DNA of 20,480 nucleotides, taken from positions 1 to 20,480 of the forward strand of contig JBDLID010000050.1 in NCBI GenBank assembly GCA_039715055.1, written 5' to 3'. The DNA comes from JBDLID01 sp039715055 (GTDB lineage: Bacteria; Desulfobacterota; Desulfobulbia; Desulfobulbales; Desulfocapsaceae). The notes under the pieces were generated by a model. The model made no database searches, was not told the origin of the DNA, and saw only the letters and a program-made list of their open reading frames with translations. The first letter of the stretch is position 1. The number at the start of each line of letters is the position of its first letter. The position numbers and the translations under genes are program-made. Positions 8,413-15,967 of this stretch are shown here, in pieces.

Positions 8413-9678
8413 ATGGCCGGACGTTCCCCTCGCGATATGCTTGGCCGTCAGGGTTTGACCCCGGTGGCTGAGGCCAGCTCCATCCTCATGGCAAAACTTG
8501 CCGATTTTCGTCCCGGCTCAGAAATTACAGCGCTGGCAACCTGCCTGGACCGGGTTGTTGCCAGAGAGATTACCTCCCTGGAAGACCTGCCGCCCTGGCC
8601 ACGCTCGACCATGGATGGATATGCGGTCAGGGCCGCTGACACCTTTGGCGCGTCGAGCTCCATGCCCGGCTATCTCGATATCAAGGGCGAGGTCCTCATG
8701 GGTGGTATGCCGCAGGGCACGGTCGACAAGGGATGCTGCATGAAGATTCCCACCGGTGGTCTGGCGCCTGACGGAAGTGATGCGGTGGTGATGCTGGAAC
8801 ACACCGTGGCAGTGGATGAAAAGATGATCGAGGTGGTCAAGGGAGTGGGCAGCGGCCAGAATTTGATTGCTCGCGGCGAAGATGTTGCCAGGGGGCAGAA
8901 GATCTTTGATCCCGGTCACCGGCTGCGCCCCCAGGACCTCGGCCTTCTGGCAGGACTCGGTATCAAAGAGCTTGAGCTGTTCTGTCCCGTCAGGGTCGGA
9001 ATCCTGTCCACCGGTGACGAAATTGTTCCATGGCACGAGGATCCGCCTGCCGGCAAGATCCGCGACATTAACAGTATCACCCTGGCTGCACTTGCTACCC
9101 GTGAGCATACAGTTGTCAAAGACTATGGCATTGCCCCGGACTCCTTTGATGGATTCCTCAGCGTCATGGAAAAGGCCACCGCGGAAAACGATGTGGTCCT
9201 CTTTTCCGGGGGCAGTTCGGTGGGAATGCGAGATCTTGGTGAACGCGTCATTGAGACCATGGGCAACCCCGGTATTCTGGTTCACGGGGTGGCATTAAAA
9301 CCCGGCAAGCCGATCATCATCGGGCTCCATGACAAAACAGTGCTGTTTGGTCTGCCCGGTCATCCGGTGTCGGCCATGGTCTGCTTTGAACTCTTTGTAA
9401 AACAGGCGATCAAAAAACTCTCTGGTCTCGCCGTAAGCGGACTTCCCGCGCCAACGGTGACAGCGCGGTTGAGCCGTAACATCAACTCTGCCGCCGGCCG
9501 TCTCGATCTTATCCGGGTCCGGCTCAAAAAGCTTGAGGGATACATTGTTGCCGAACCGGTGCTTGGCAAATCCGGCGCCATGTCTACTCTTGCCAGGGCG
9601 GACGGCTTTTTCTTCATTGAAGAACCCCTGCAGGGGCTGAGTCAAGACGATTGCGTTGAGGTCCATTTATTTAAGTAA
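8413..9678 (+). CDS. moeA: Molybdopterin molybdenumtransferase MoeA
   Basis: MoeA inserts molybdate (or tungstate) into adenylylated molybdopterin to give the active cofactor. The 421 residues carry the N-terminal MoeA domains (about 12-170, with STMDGYAV), a MoCF-binding domain (about 190-330, with ILSTGDEIV, FSGGSSVG, KPGKP and GLPGHPVSA), and the C-terminal MoeA domain IV (about 345-420, with SGAMSTLARADGF). Usual length and motifs suggest it is functional. The ATG at 8413 starts one base after the preceding stop; an upstream extension to 8305 overlaps the previous gene in another frame and is rejected. A second, different moeA follows, which often means the pair is divided between molybdenum and tungsten or between catalysis and sensing. 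Confidence 0.95.
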   Translation: MAGRSPRDMLGRQGLTPVAEASSILMAKLADFRPGSEITALATCLDRVVAREITSLEDLPPWPRSTMDGYAVRAADTFGASSSMPGYLDIKGEVLMGGMPQGTVDKGCCMKIPTGGLAPDGSDAVVMLEHTVAVDEKMIEVVKGVGSGQNLIARGEDVARGQKIFDPGHRLRPQDLGLLAGLGIKELELFCPVRVGILSTGDEIVPWHEDPPAGKIRDINSITLAALATREHTVVKDYGIAPDSFDGFLSVMEKATAENDVVLFSGGSSVGMRDLGERVIETMGNPGILVHGVALKPGKPIIIGLHDKTVLFGLPGHPVSAMVCFELFVKQAIKKLSGLAVSGLPAPTVTARLSRNINSAAGRLDLIRVRLKKLEGYIVAEPVLGKSGAMSTLARADGFFFIEEPLQGLSQDDCVEVHLFK

Positions 9679-9687
9679 AAAAATATG

Positions 9688-9713
9688 AAATTCGAATATC
9701 GTGCTTCGAATTT
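9688..9713. repeat. 9-bp perfect inverted repeat between the two moeA genes
   Basis: AAATTCGAA (9688-9696) and TTCGAATTT (9705-9713) are perfect complements around the 8-base loop TATCGTGC, in the 61-base gap between the moeA genes. The stem is AT-rich with no T tract after it, so it is more like an operator than a terminator. The core TTCGAATT also occurs at 11896-11903 upstream of the AOR gene. Confidence 0.5.
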
Positions 9714-9739
9714 ATCCCTCCAATTAATTTCATATCGCC

Positions 9740-11665
9740 ATGACCTCCAGAAACATCTACATCAAAAATCAGCCCCTTGACGAGGCCCGGAAAAAGTGGC
9801 GAAGCGCCCTTGATGCCATAGATTTTTTCAGTGGTAACCAGAGGGAGACCATTGCTGTGGATGACAGCCTGGACAGGGTCACCGCCGCACCGGTCTTTGC
9901 CCACCACTCATCACCACCCTACAATGCATCAGCCATGGACGGCATCGGGGTCCGCTTTGCAGATCTTGCCGGAGCCAGCGAGGCCGCACCGGTCAGACTG
10001 GTTGGCGAACAGTTCACACCGCTTAATACCGGCAACCACCTGCCGCCCGAGTATGACGCGGTGGTGATGATCGAAGATGTCAACACCATCGATGAAAATA
10101 CGGTGGAGCTCGCTGCTCCGGCCACACCCTGGCAGCATGTCCGCACCATTGGTGAGGATATCGTTGCCACCGAGCTCATCCTGCCCCAGGGCCACGCCAT
10201 CCGCCCCATCGATCAGGGTGCCATGCTGGCTGCAGGAATCACCGAGGTCACTGTCCGGGGTATTCCGCAGGTCGCCGTACTGCCCACCGGCAGTGAACTT
10301 ATTCAGCCTGGAGAAAAAGGGTGCCCCGGCCAGATCATCGAATTCAACTCACGAATTCTTGGTGGTTACCTGAACCAGTGGGGCGCCTCTGCCCATCGCT
10401 GTCTGCCCACAGGCGATGACCGCAAGGCCCTGAAAGAAACAATCATCAAGGCCGTTGCAGACCATGATATAGTGGTACTCAATGCCGGGGCATCTGCCGG
10501 AACAAAAGATTTCAGCGCCCAGGTACTGGCCGAGCTTGGTGAAGTTGTAGTACACGGTGTGGCGATCAAACCCGGCAAACCGGTGATTCTTGCCGTGATT
10601 GACAGGACGCCTGTCATTGGTTTGCCCGGTTACCCGGTTTCCGCCACCCTCACCCTGCAGCTCTTTGTCCGGGAGCTGATCTACCGCTTTTCAGGGCTGT
10701 CCGTGCCGGAAAATCCGAAGGTAACTGCCATAATGTCCAGGCCGATCCACTCATCCATGGGTGTTGACCAGTTTGTAAGGGTCAGCCTCGGCAAGGTGGA
10801 TGACAATCTGATGGCCACTCCTGCCGGCAAAGGCGCTGGTGCTGTCATGTCTCTGGTGCGGGCCGACGGTATTCTGACAATTCCCGCTGCCAGTGAAGGA
10901 CTGGGAGCGGGAGAGAAGGTGGAGATCGAACTGATCCGCAGCCGAAACGATATTGAATCGACCCTGGTCTTTATCGGCAGCCACGACAACATCCTCGATA
11001 TACTGGCCAACGAGCTGCACCGCAGCCCGCCGCTGGTTCATATCACCTCCTCACACGTGGGTTCCATGGGTGGCATCATGGCCATTCGTCGCGGCGAGGC
11101 CCACCTTGCCGGCAGCCACCTGCTTGACGAAGAGAGCGGCGAGTACAACATCTCATTCATCAAGAGGCTCCTGCCCGACACAAAACTCCGCCTCATCAAT
11201 CTCTGCTACCGCAAGCAGGGACTCATCGTCGCCAAAGGCAACCCCTTAAACATTAAAGGCTTTGAAGAGATTGCTGAAAAAGGACTAAGCTTTATCAACC
11301 GCCAGCGCGGCGCCGGCACCCGGCTGCTCACCGACAAGGTGCTGGCCGACCTTGGTATTTCCCCGCAGGATATCAGTGGTTATGATCATGAAGAGTACAC
11401 CCACATGTCCGTTGCCGCAGCCGTTGCCGGTGGAAGCGTTGATTCCGGCATGGGAATCCTTGCCGCGGCCCGGGCGCTGGACCTTGACTTTGTTGAGGTG
11501 GCCGAAGAACGGTATGACCTGATCATCCCTGAAAAATTTATTGGCGATGAAAAAGTTGTACGGCTGCTTGCACTGATGGAGGAAGACCAATCCTTTCAGG
11601 ATAAGGTACTCAGCCTTGGCGGCTATGACCTGCGTGACTGCGGAAAAGTTTTCCATGAGCAATAA
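9740..11665 (+). CDS. MoeA fused to a PBP-like domain
   Basis: This 641-residue fusion starts with a full MoeA module (about 1-415): SAMDGIGV, VAVLPTGSELI, NAGASAGTKD, KPGKP, GLPGYPVSA and the domain IV segment GAGAVMSLVRADG. Residues about 425-640 form a periplasmic-binding-protein-like domain (STLVFIGSHDNILDILA, RGEAHLAGSHLLDEESGEYN, INRQRGAGTRLL, HMSVAAAVAGG) that lacks a signal peptide and must be cytoplasmic. Such domains bind molybdate- or tungstate-like oxyanions or related ligands, so this protein could choose or sense the metal for cofactor synthesis; that is inference. It follows moeA by 61 bases and has no obvious ribosome binding site. An inserted repeat begins 14 bases after its stop. 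Confidence 0.92.
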   Translation: MTSRNIYIKNQPLDEARKKWRSALDAIDFFSGNQRETIAVDDSLDRVTAAPVFAHHSSPPYNASAMDGIGVRFADLAGASEAAPVRLVGEQFTPLNTGNHLPPEYDAVVMIEDVNTIDENTVELAAPATPWQHVRTIGEDIVATELILPQGHAIRPIDQGAMLAAGITEVTVRGIPQVAVLPTGSELIQPGEKGCPGQIIEFNSRILGGYLNQWGASAHRCLPTGDDRKALKETIIKAVADHDIVVLNAGASAGTKDFSAQVLAELGEVVVHGVAIKPGKPVILAVIDRTPVIGLPGYPVSATLTLQLFVRELIYRFSGLSVPENPKVTAIMSRPIHSSMGVDQFVRVSLGKVDDNLMATPAGKGAGAVMSLVRADGILTIPAASEGLGAGEKVEIELIRSRNDIESTLVFIGSHDNILDILANELHRSPPLVHITSSHVGSMGGIMAIRRGEAHLAGSHLLDEESGEYNISFIKRLLPDTKLRLINLCYRKQGLIVAKGNPLNIKGFEEIAEKGLSFINRQRGAGTRLLTDKVLADLGISPQDISGYDHEEYTHMSVAAAVAGGSVDSGMGILAAARALDLDFVEVAEERYDLIIPEKFIGDEKVVRLLALMEEDQSFQDKVLSLGGYDLRDCGKVFHEQ

Positions 11666-11671
11666 AATCAT

Positions 11672-11840
11672 GAAAAATCGTAACTGTTCAGCAGCACCCA
11701 CATTGTGGCCGATCAGGCCGCCTCGAGTAGCACAAGTACGCTTCGTCAGCCTGCCTGACCACACTGCGGGCCCTGCTAAACAGTTACAGTTCCCTGCTTA
11801 GGGACGAATCCAGTTTTAAGCTGAATAGTTACGAAAAATC
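11672..11840. mobile_element. IS66-like non-autonomous element (MITE or end remnant)
   Basis: GTAACTGTTCAGC (11680-11692) and GCTGAATAGTTAC (11820-11832) are inverted repeats matching at 12 of 13 bases. They are flanked by an identical 8-base direct repeat, GAAAAATC (11672-11679 and 11833-11840). IS66-family elements are known for ends beginning GTAA and 8-base target duplications, so the fit is good. A third end-like copy, CTGCTAAACAGTTAC (11773-11787), pairs with 11680-11694 at 14 of 15 bases, and the inner 108 bases form a long imperfect palindrome (CCCACATTGTGG against CCACACTGCGGG). There is no transposase gene, so movement would need one supplied in trans. Family assignment is from end sequence only. 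Confidence 0.65.
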
Positions 11841-11898
11841 TTGCTCTCACAAGAGAGAAACTGTAATTAATACTTAGTAATAAATGTCCTTTTCATTC

Positions 11899-11912
11899 GA
11901 ATTGTAAAATTC
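11899..11912. promoter_or_regulatory. Candidate operator upstream of AOR
   Basis: GAATT and AATTC arms flank GTAA, about 57 bases before the AOR start, in an AT-rich stretch right after the inserted repeat. The overlapping TTCGAATT core resembles the inverted repeat ahead of the second moeA. This is a weak, pattern-only call. Confidence 0.25.
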
Positions 11913-11968
11913 CAACTGATCATATTCTCAAGAACAAACATTTCACCAACTCAACCAGAGGAGTCGTC

Positions 11969-13696
11969 ATGGCAGACAAAATCTATCGGATCAACATGAG
12001 TGACCTTTCCACCTCCCTTGAAGATGTGCCGGCAGACTGGGCCGGACACGGCGGTCGGGGATTGACATCCACCATCGTTGCTGCAGAAGTTGAGCCCACC
12101 TGCCACCCGCTGGGACCTAATAACAAGCTGGTCGTTGCTCCCGGTCTGCTCTCGGGTACTGCTGCCGCCAACTCCGGCCGAATCTCCTGCGGAGCCAAAA
12201 GCCCGCTGACAGGAACCATCAAGGAATCCAACTCCGGCGGTACCTCTGCCCAGATCCTTGCCAGGATGGGCTGCAAGGCGGTCATCATCGAGGGCCAGCC
12301 CAAAGATGACAAGTGGTACTCCATTCACCTGAATCCCGAGGGGGCAACCATCTCCGAAGAAACCGAACTTATCGGCAAAGGTAACTTTGCGGTTGTCGAC
12401 ACGGTTGGTGGTCGTCTGTCGGAGTCCACCGGGGTTATATCCATCGGCCAGGGCGGTGAGATGCAGATGGCCGCCGCCAACATCTCCATCAAGGATCCGG
12501 ACGGCAAGGTCCGCTCCTGCGGCCGCGGCGGCCTCGGCGCTGTAATGGGCTCCAAAAAGGTCAAGTTCATCTCTCTGGACTCAGGCGGTCAAAAAGTCGA
12601 TATTGCCGACACAGACAAATTCAGGGAGGCCAATAAGACTTTCACCAAGGCGCTGGTCGACCACCCGGTGAGCCAGGCACTTGGCCAATACGGTACCAAT
12701 GTTCTGGTCAATGTCATCAACGAGGCTGGCGGTCTGCCCACCCGCAACTTCACCTCCGGTCAGTTTGAAGGCCACGAGCAGATCTCCGGTGAGACCATGC
12801 ACGACGTCATTGTCGAACGCGGCGGCAAGCCCAAGCATAACTGTCACAAGGGCTGCGTCATCCAATGTTCCCAGATTTACAATGACTTAAAAAAAGAGCA
12901 CAAGACCTCAGGCTTTGAGTATGAGTCAATCTGGGCCCTTGGCGCCGACTGCGGCGTGGATAACCTGGACAACATTGCCGAGATGGATCACCTGCTTGAC
13001 GATATCGGCCTCGACACCATTGAGACAGCGGTCGCCTTTGGTGTGGCAATGGAGGCAGGCGTCCTTGAATTTGGTGACGGTGAAGGCATGATCCGCATCA
13101 CCAAAGACGAAATCACTAACGGAACCGCGCTGGGACGAATCATCGGCAACGGCGCCGGAAATGTCGGCCGCACCTACGGTGTCACCCGGGTGCCGGTGGT
13201 CAAGAATCAGGCCATCCCGGCCTACGACCCGAGGGCGATCAAGGGAATCGGCATCACCTACGCCACCTCCACCCAGGGCGCAGATCATACCATGGGCTAC
13301 ACCATTGCCACCAACATCCTCAATGTGGGCGGCTCTGTTGATCCGTTGACCAAAGAGGGCCAGGTGGAACTGTCGAGGAACCTGCAGATTGCCACCGCAG
13401 CCATTGACTCCACAGGCATGTGCCTGTTCATCGCCTTTGCCGCACTTGATGACGAGACCTGCCTGCCGGCGCTCATTGACATGATCAACGCCCGTTTCGG
13501 CATCGGCCTTACTGCAGACGATGTCACCAACCTCGGCAAGACCATTCTCAAGACCGAGCATAAGTTCAACCAGGCAGCCGGCTTTTCAAATGGTGAAGAC
13601 CGGCTCCCCGAGTTCTTCAATCTCGAACCGCTGCCGCCGCACAATATGGTGTGGGATTTCAGTGGTGAGGAAATTGATACCTTCTGGGATTTCTAA
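11969..13696 (+). CDS. aor: Tungsten-type aldehyde:ferredoxin oxidoreductase family protein
   Basis: AOR-family enzymes oxidise aldehydes to carboxylic acids (or the reverse) with ferredoxin, using a tungsten bis-pterin cofactor and one 4Fe-4S cluster. The 575 residues include an N-terminal AOR domain (about 5-205, with SGRISCGAKSPLTGTI and GRGGLGAVMGSKK), then cluster ligands Cys292, Cys296, Cys300 in CHKGCVIQC and Cys485. The pterin-binding motifs are DDIGLD (344-349) and DSTGMC (480-485). Spacing of the first three Cys is C-x3-C-x3-C, unlike the C-x2-C-x3-C of Pyrococcus AOR. The ATG has GAGGAG six bases upstream. The gene stands between the moeA pair and a MoaD-like carrier, which supports a tungsten or molybdenum pterin cofactor. 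The true substrate is not predictable. Confidence 0.92.
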   Translation: MADKIYRINMSDLSTSLEDVPADWAGHGGRGLTSTIVAAEVEPTCHPLGPNNKLVVAPGLLSGTAAANSGRISCGAKSPLTGTIKESNSGGTSAQILARMGCKAVIIEGQPKDDKWYSIHLNPEGATISEETELIGKGNFAVVDTVGGRLSESTGVISIGQGGEMQMAAANISIKDPDGKVRSCGRGGLGAVMGSKKVKFISLDSGGQKVDIADTDKFREANKTFTKALVDHPVSQALGQYGTNVLVNVINEAGGLPTRNFTSGQFEGHEQISGETMHDVIVERGGKPKHNCHKGCVIQCSQIYNDLKKEHKTSGFEYESIWALGADCGVDNLDNIAEMDHLLDDIGLDTIETAVAFGVAMEAGVLEFGDGEGMIRITKDEITNGTALGRIIGNGAGNVGRTYGVTRVPVVKNQAIPAYDPRAIKGIGITYATSTQGADHTMGYTIATNILNVGGSVDPLTKEGQVELSRNLQIATAAIDSTGMCLFIAFAALDDETCLPALIDMINARFGIGLTADDVTNLGKTILKTEHKFNQAAGFSNGEDRLPEFFNLEPLPPHNMVWDFSGEEIDTFWDF

Positions 13697-13702
13697 AAAC
13701 AG

Positions 13703-13927
13703 ATGCAGGTAACTGTCAAACTCTTTGCCTACTTCCGCGACAACCGTTTCAAGGAAGAAGGCAGAGAGTACCCGAAAAACACGACGGTGACCGATGTGGT
13801 CAACGAGCTTGGCATCGTTGCCGACGAAATCGGTATCACCATGATCAACTCAAGGCACTGCGACCAGGATGCCGCTCTCAAGGAGGGCGACATCCTGGCC
13901 ATCTTTCCGGTGGTCGGCGGCGGCTGA
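13703..13927 (+). CDS. MoaD/ThiS-family sulfur carrier
   Basis: This is a 74-residue ubiquitin-like protein ending in Gly-Gly-Gly. The family forms a C-terminal thiocarboxylate that donates sulfur to molybdopterin (MoaD) or thiazole (ThiS). Visible features are a beta-grasp start (MQVTVKLFAYFRD), the VTDVVNELGI helix, and the end DILAIFPVVGGG. Position six bases after AOR makes a MoaD role for the tungsten pterin most likely, although AOR-linked carriers could have another target. There is no clear ribosome binding site, which suggests coupling to AOR. Its TGA overlaps the proposed CTG start of the next gene. Confidence 0.88.
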   Translation: MQVTVKLFAYFRDNRFKEEGREYPKNTTVTDVVNELGIVADEIGITMINSRHCDQDAALKEGDILAIFPVVGGG

Positions 13928-14442
13928 ACCACTCCATCTGCAAAATTCCCATCGCCATCGACGCTGCCCGTCTCAATTTCCGCCTGCTCAAGGCCGCGGC
14001 CTGCCGAAAAGAAGATTTTTCCGATCTTTTTCAAGGGTCTGATCAACCATTCAGGCTGCGCCGAATCGAAAAAAGACTGCGTTCACCAGAGGCTCACAAT
14101 CTCTTCTTCATGGTCGCCAGAAAAAAAGGCCGGATCAGGGGTTACTGTTTGTTTTCCAGAGCCCCCAGGCTGCAGGAGAGTTTTCGCATTCGCGGCCTCC
14201 ATGTCAAAACCGGCGACCGGAATTGCGGCCTGGCCACGCGTCTTCTTGTCATTGGCTGCAGGCTTCTCGAAGAGTTCAAAGGTGCCAGACAGATCAACTC
14301 ATTCATCGTCGCCTCAAACCGGGCTTCACTCAAGGCTCATCGCCGCAGCGGCTTCCGAGTTAATACGCTTGAAACAGGTACACCATCCCCTCGCCGCCAT
14401 ATCCGCCTGACCAGGTTTCACAAAGATCATTTTGTTCAGTGA
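13924..14442 (+). CDS. GNAT-family N-acetyltransferase-like protein, probable CTG start
   Basis: This is a 172-residue protein if translation starts at CTG 13924. The C-terminal half has the GNAT pattern: FFMVARKKGRIRGYCLFS, the acetyl-CoA loop region VKTGDRNCGLATRLL, and ASNRASLKAHRRSGFRV. The first ATG is at 14110, but it lies inside the domain and would remove the N-terminal strand and helix. The frame is open upstream with protein-like sequence (CKIPIAIDAARLNFRLLKAA). CTG 13924 overlaps the preceding stop as CTGA, a standard translational-coupling arrangement with an unusual codon. Alternatives are an ATC or ATT start slightly downstream, or a degraded gene. The substrate is unknown; linkage to the sulfur carrier and AOR hints at the same pathway. 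Confidence 0.6.
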   Translation: MNHSICKIPIAIDAARLNFRLLKAAACRKEDFSDLFQGSDQPFRLRRIEKRLRSPEAHNLFFMVARKKGRIRGYCLFSRAPRLQESFRIRGLHVKTGDRNCGLATRLLVIGCRLLEEFKGARQINSFIVASNRASLKAHRRSGFRVNTLETGTPSPRRHIRLTRFHKDHFVQ

Positions 14443-14477
14443 CGGGGGAAAAAAATATGGTATAGTGGCCGCCGTAT

Positions 14478-14626
14478 TTAAGGCCATCTTGAGAAATTGC
14501 TCTTTTACTCGATTTCTTCGTCATGACGAAAAGAAAAATACTCACATATAACTAATATGCTGCGCTTTTTATTTCCATCATTCCTCGAACTCGAGCAAAA
14601 TCGCTAATTTTTCAAGGTACCCTTAA
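14478..14626. repeat. Whole-element imperfect palindrome (snap-back MITE-like)
   Basis: The two halves of this 149-base stretch are imperfect reverse complements over nearly their full length. The left end TTAAGGCCATCTTGAGAAAT matches the reverse complement of the right end (TTAAGGGTACCTTGAAAAAT) at 16 of 20 bases. The centre is CATAT-AACTA-ATATG, and TTCGTCATGACGAA (14517-14530) is a perfect palindrome in the left arm. The right terminus recurs exactly at 3712-3731. Ends flanked by TA would fit Tc1/mariner-like (IS630) insertion, but the palindrome makes the duplication uncertain. It lies directly between the GNAT gene and the radical SAM gene and could carry that gene's promoter or a terminator hairpin. 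Confidence 0.65.
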
Positions 14627-14669
14627 GTAAAAAGCAAAATTTCTGAAAAGCGCAACTGTCACTCACTCC

Positions 14670-15965
14670 ATGGATATCCTCCTGATCAATCCGCCCAACA
14701 GCGGTCGCAGTATTCCCGAAGATCATTTCGGGATCACTTCGGTGAAGCAGATCTTTCGCGGCGAGCCGCTGGCCCTTGAAGAGCTGGCCGGCAACCTGCG
14801 TGATCATGATGTGCGGATCCTTGATCTCAAGGTGGAACCGGACGCGCTGGCGGATGAGTTGAATAATCGTCTTCCAGACCTGGTAGGGATCACCGGGGTC
14901 ACCTGCGAGGCCCAGACCATGGTCAAGATTGGTGCAGAAGTCAAAGCCGCCGGGGTCAAAACAGTGGTAGTCGGAGGTATTCACGCCTCAAATGATCCGG
15001 AATTTTTCAACCGGGAGGAAATAGACTTCATCGTTGTCGGACTGGGCAAGCTTTCGTTCAGGCAGCTGGTTGAGAAGTTGGAGATGAGCGACGACCAGTG
15101 TCAGATAGACGGTGTCTGCAGGACACGTCCCGGCCATAAACTTCAACTGGTCAAACGTGATTACGCACTCGACGACCTTGCAGGAGAACAACCGCCTGCC
15201 TATGAGCTGGTGGCCAGATACCGCAGCCACTACATCCTTGAAAAGCTGCAGCTCAACATGGGTTTTGTCTCCACGGCTGTGGGGTGTCCGTTTCGCTGTT
15301 CATTCTGCTGCATCAAGGGCCAGGCCGGCGGCCGCCACCTCACCAAAGCCCATGATCAAGTCCTTCGGGACATCAGTCTGCTGGCCGATATTCCAGTGAT
15401 CAGGCTCATTGACGCCAACACCTTTGGCAACCTTAAACAGGCCAGAGAGCTGGGAACACTGCTGAGAGACAGCGGCCTGGGCAAACAGTTTCTCGCCGAT
15501 GTCCGCTCTGATACGGTGGTCAACCACCCGGAACTGATGGCACTCTGGAAAGAAGCCGGGCTGCGCGCGGTGATCATCGGTTTCGAAGAAATCGATGACA
15601 GGAGACTGTCAGATATGAACAAGGCCAACAAGGCTGCAATCAATCTGGAATCGATCCGAATTCTCCACGATCTTGGAGTGACCATTATCGGCGATTTTAT
15701 TATCTCGCCCGACTACAGCGAAAACGATTTTCAGCGCCTTGCAGACTACGTGGAGACAAGCCAAATCGACCTGCCCATGCACACCGTGCTCACCCCCCTG
15801 CCCGGCACCGAGTTCCATCAACAGGTCCAACATGAGATCACCAACCACGATCTCGATTACTACACACTCACCAATGCCGTCACCAGGACACGCCTTCCGG
15901 AAGAGACTTTTTACGCTCTTTACGCCGACCTGCTTGATTCCGGCCACAGGGAGGCCAAGCTATAA
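14670..15965 (+). CDS. B12-binding-domain radical SAM protein
   Basis: This is a 431-residue enzyme of the cobalamin-dependent radical SAM type. Residues about 1-140 look like the B12-binding fold (DILLINPPNSG, TVVVGGIHAS, then a conserved IDFIVVGLG). The radical SAM domain begins near 195 with cluster ligands Cys206, Cys210 and Cys213 in CPFRCSFC, followed by a TIM-barrel sequence. Related enzymes methylate unreactive carbons or rearrange rings in natural-product and lipid pathways. Two bases separate its stop from the KAS III start, so they act together. The ATG at 14670 has no ribosome binding site. The reaction here is unknown; methylation or another modification of the acyl chain or head group is inferred. 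Confidence 0.88.
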   Translation: MDILLINPPNSGRSIPEDHFGITSVKQIFRGEPLALEELAGNLRDHDVRILDLKVEPDALADELNNRLPDLVGITGVTCEAQTMVKIGAEVKAAGVKTVVVGGIHASNDPEFFNREEIDFIVVGLGKLSFRQLVEKLEMSDDQCQIDGVCRTRPGHKLQLVKRDYALDDLAGEQPPAYELVARYRSHYILEKLQLNMGFVSTAVGCPFRCSFCCIKGQAGGRHLTKAHDQVLRDISLLADIPVIRLIDANTFGNLKQARELGTLLRDSGLGKQFLADVRSDTVVNHPELMALWKEAGLRAVIIGFEEIDDRRLSDMNKANKAAINLESIRILHDLGVTIIGDFIISPDYSENDFQRLADYVETSQIDLPMHTVLTPLPGTEFHQQVQHEITNHDLDYYTLTNAVTRTRLPEETFYALYADLLDSGHREAKL

Positions 15966-15967
15966 TC

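Noticed and set aside
8518..9285. 255-residue open frame opposite moeA
   Set aside because: It is antisense to intact moeA with no recognisable domain or start signal.
12926..13561. 211-residue open frame opposite the AOR gene
   Set aside because: It is an antisense shadow of a strongly supported enzyme gene.
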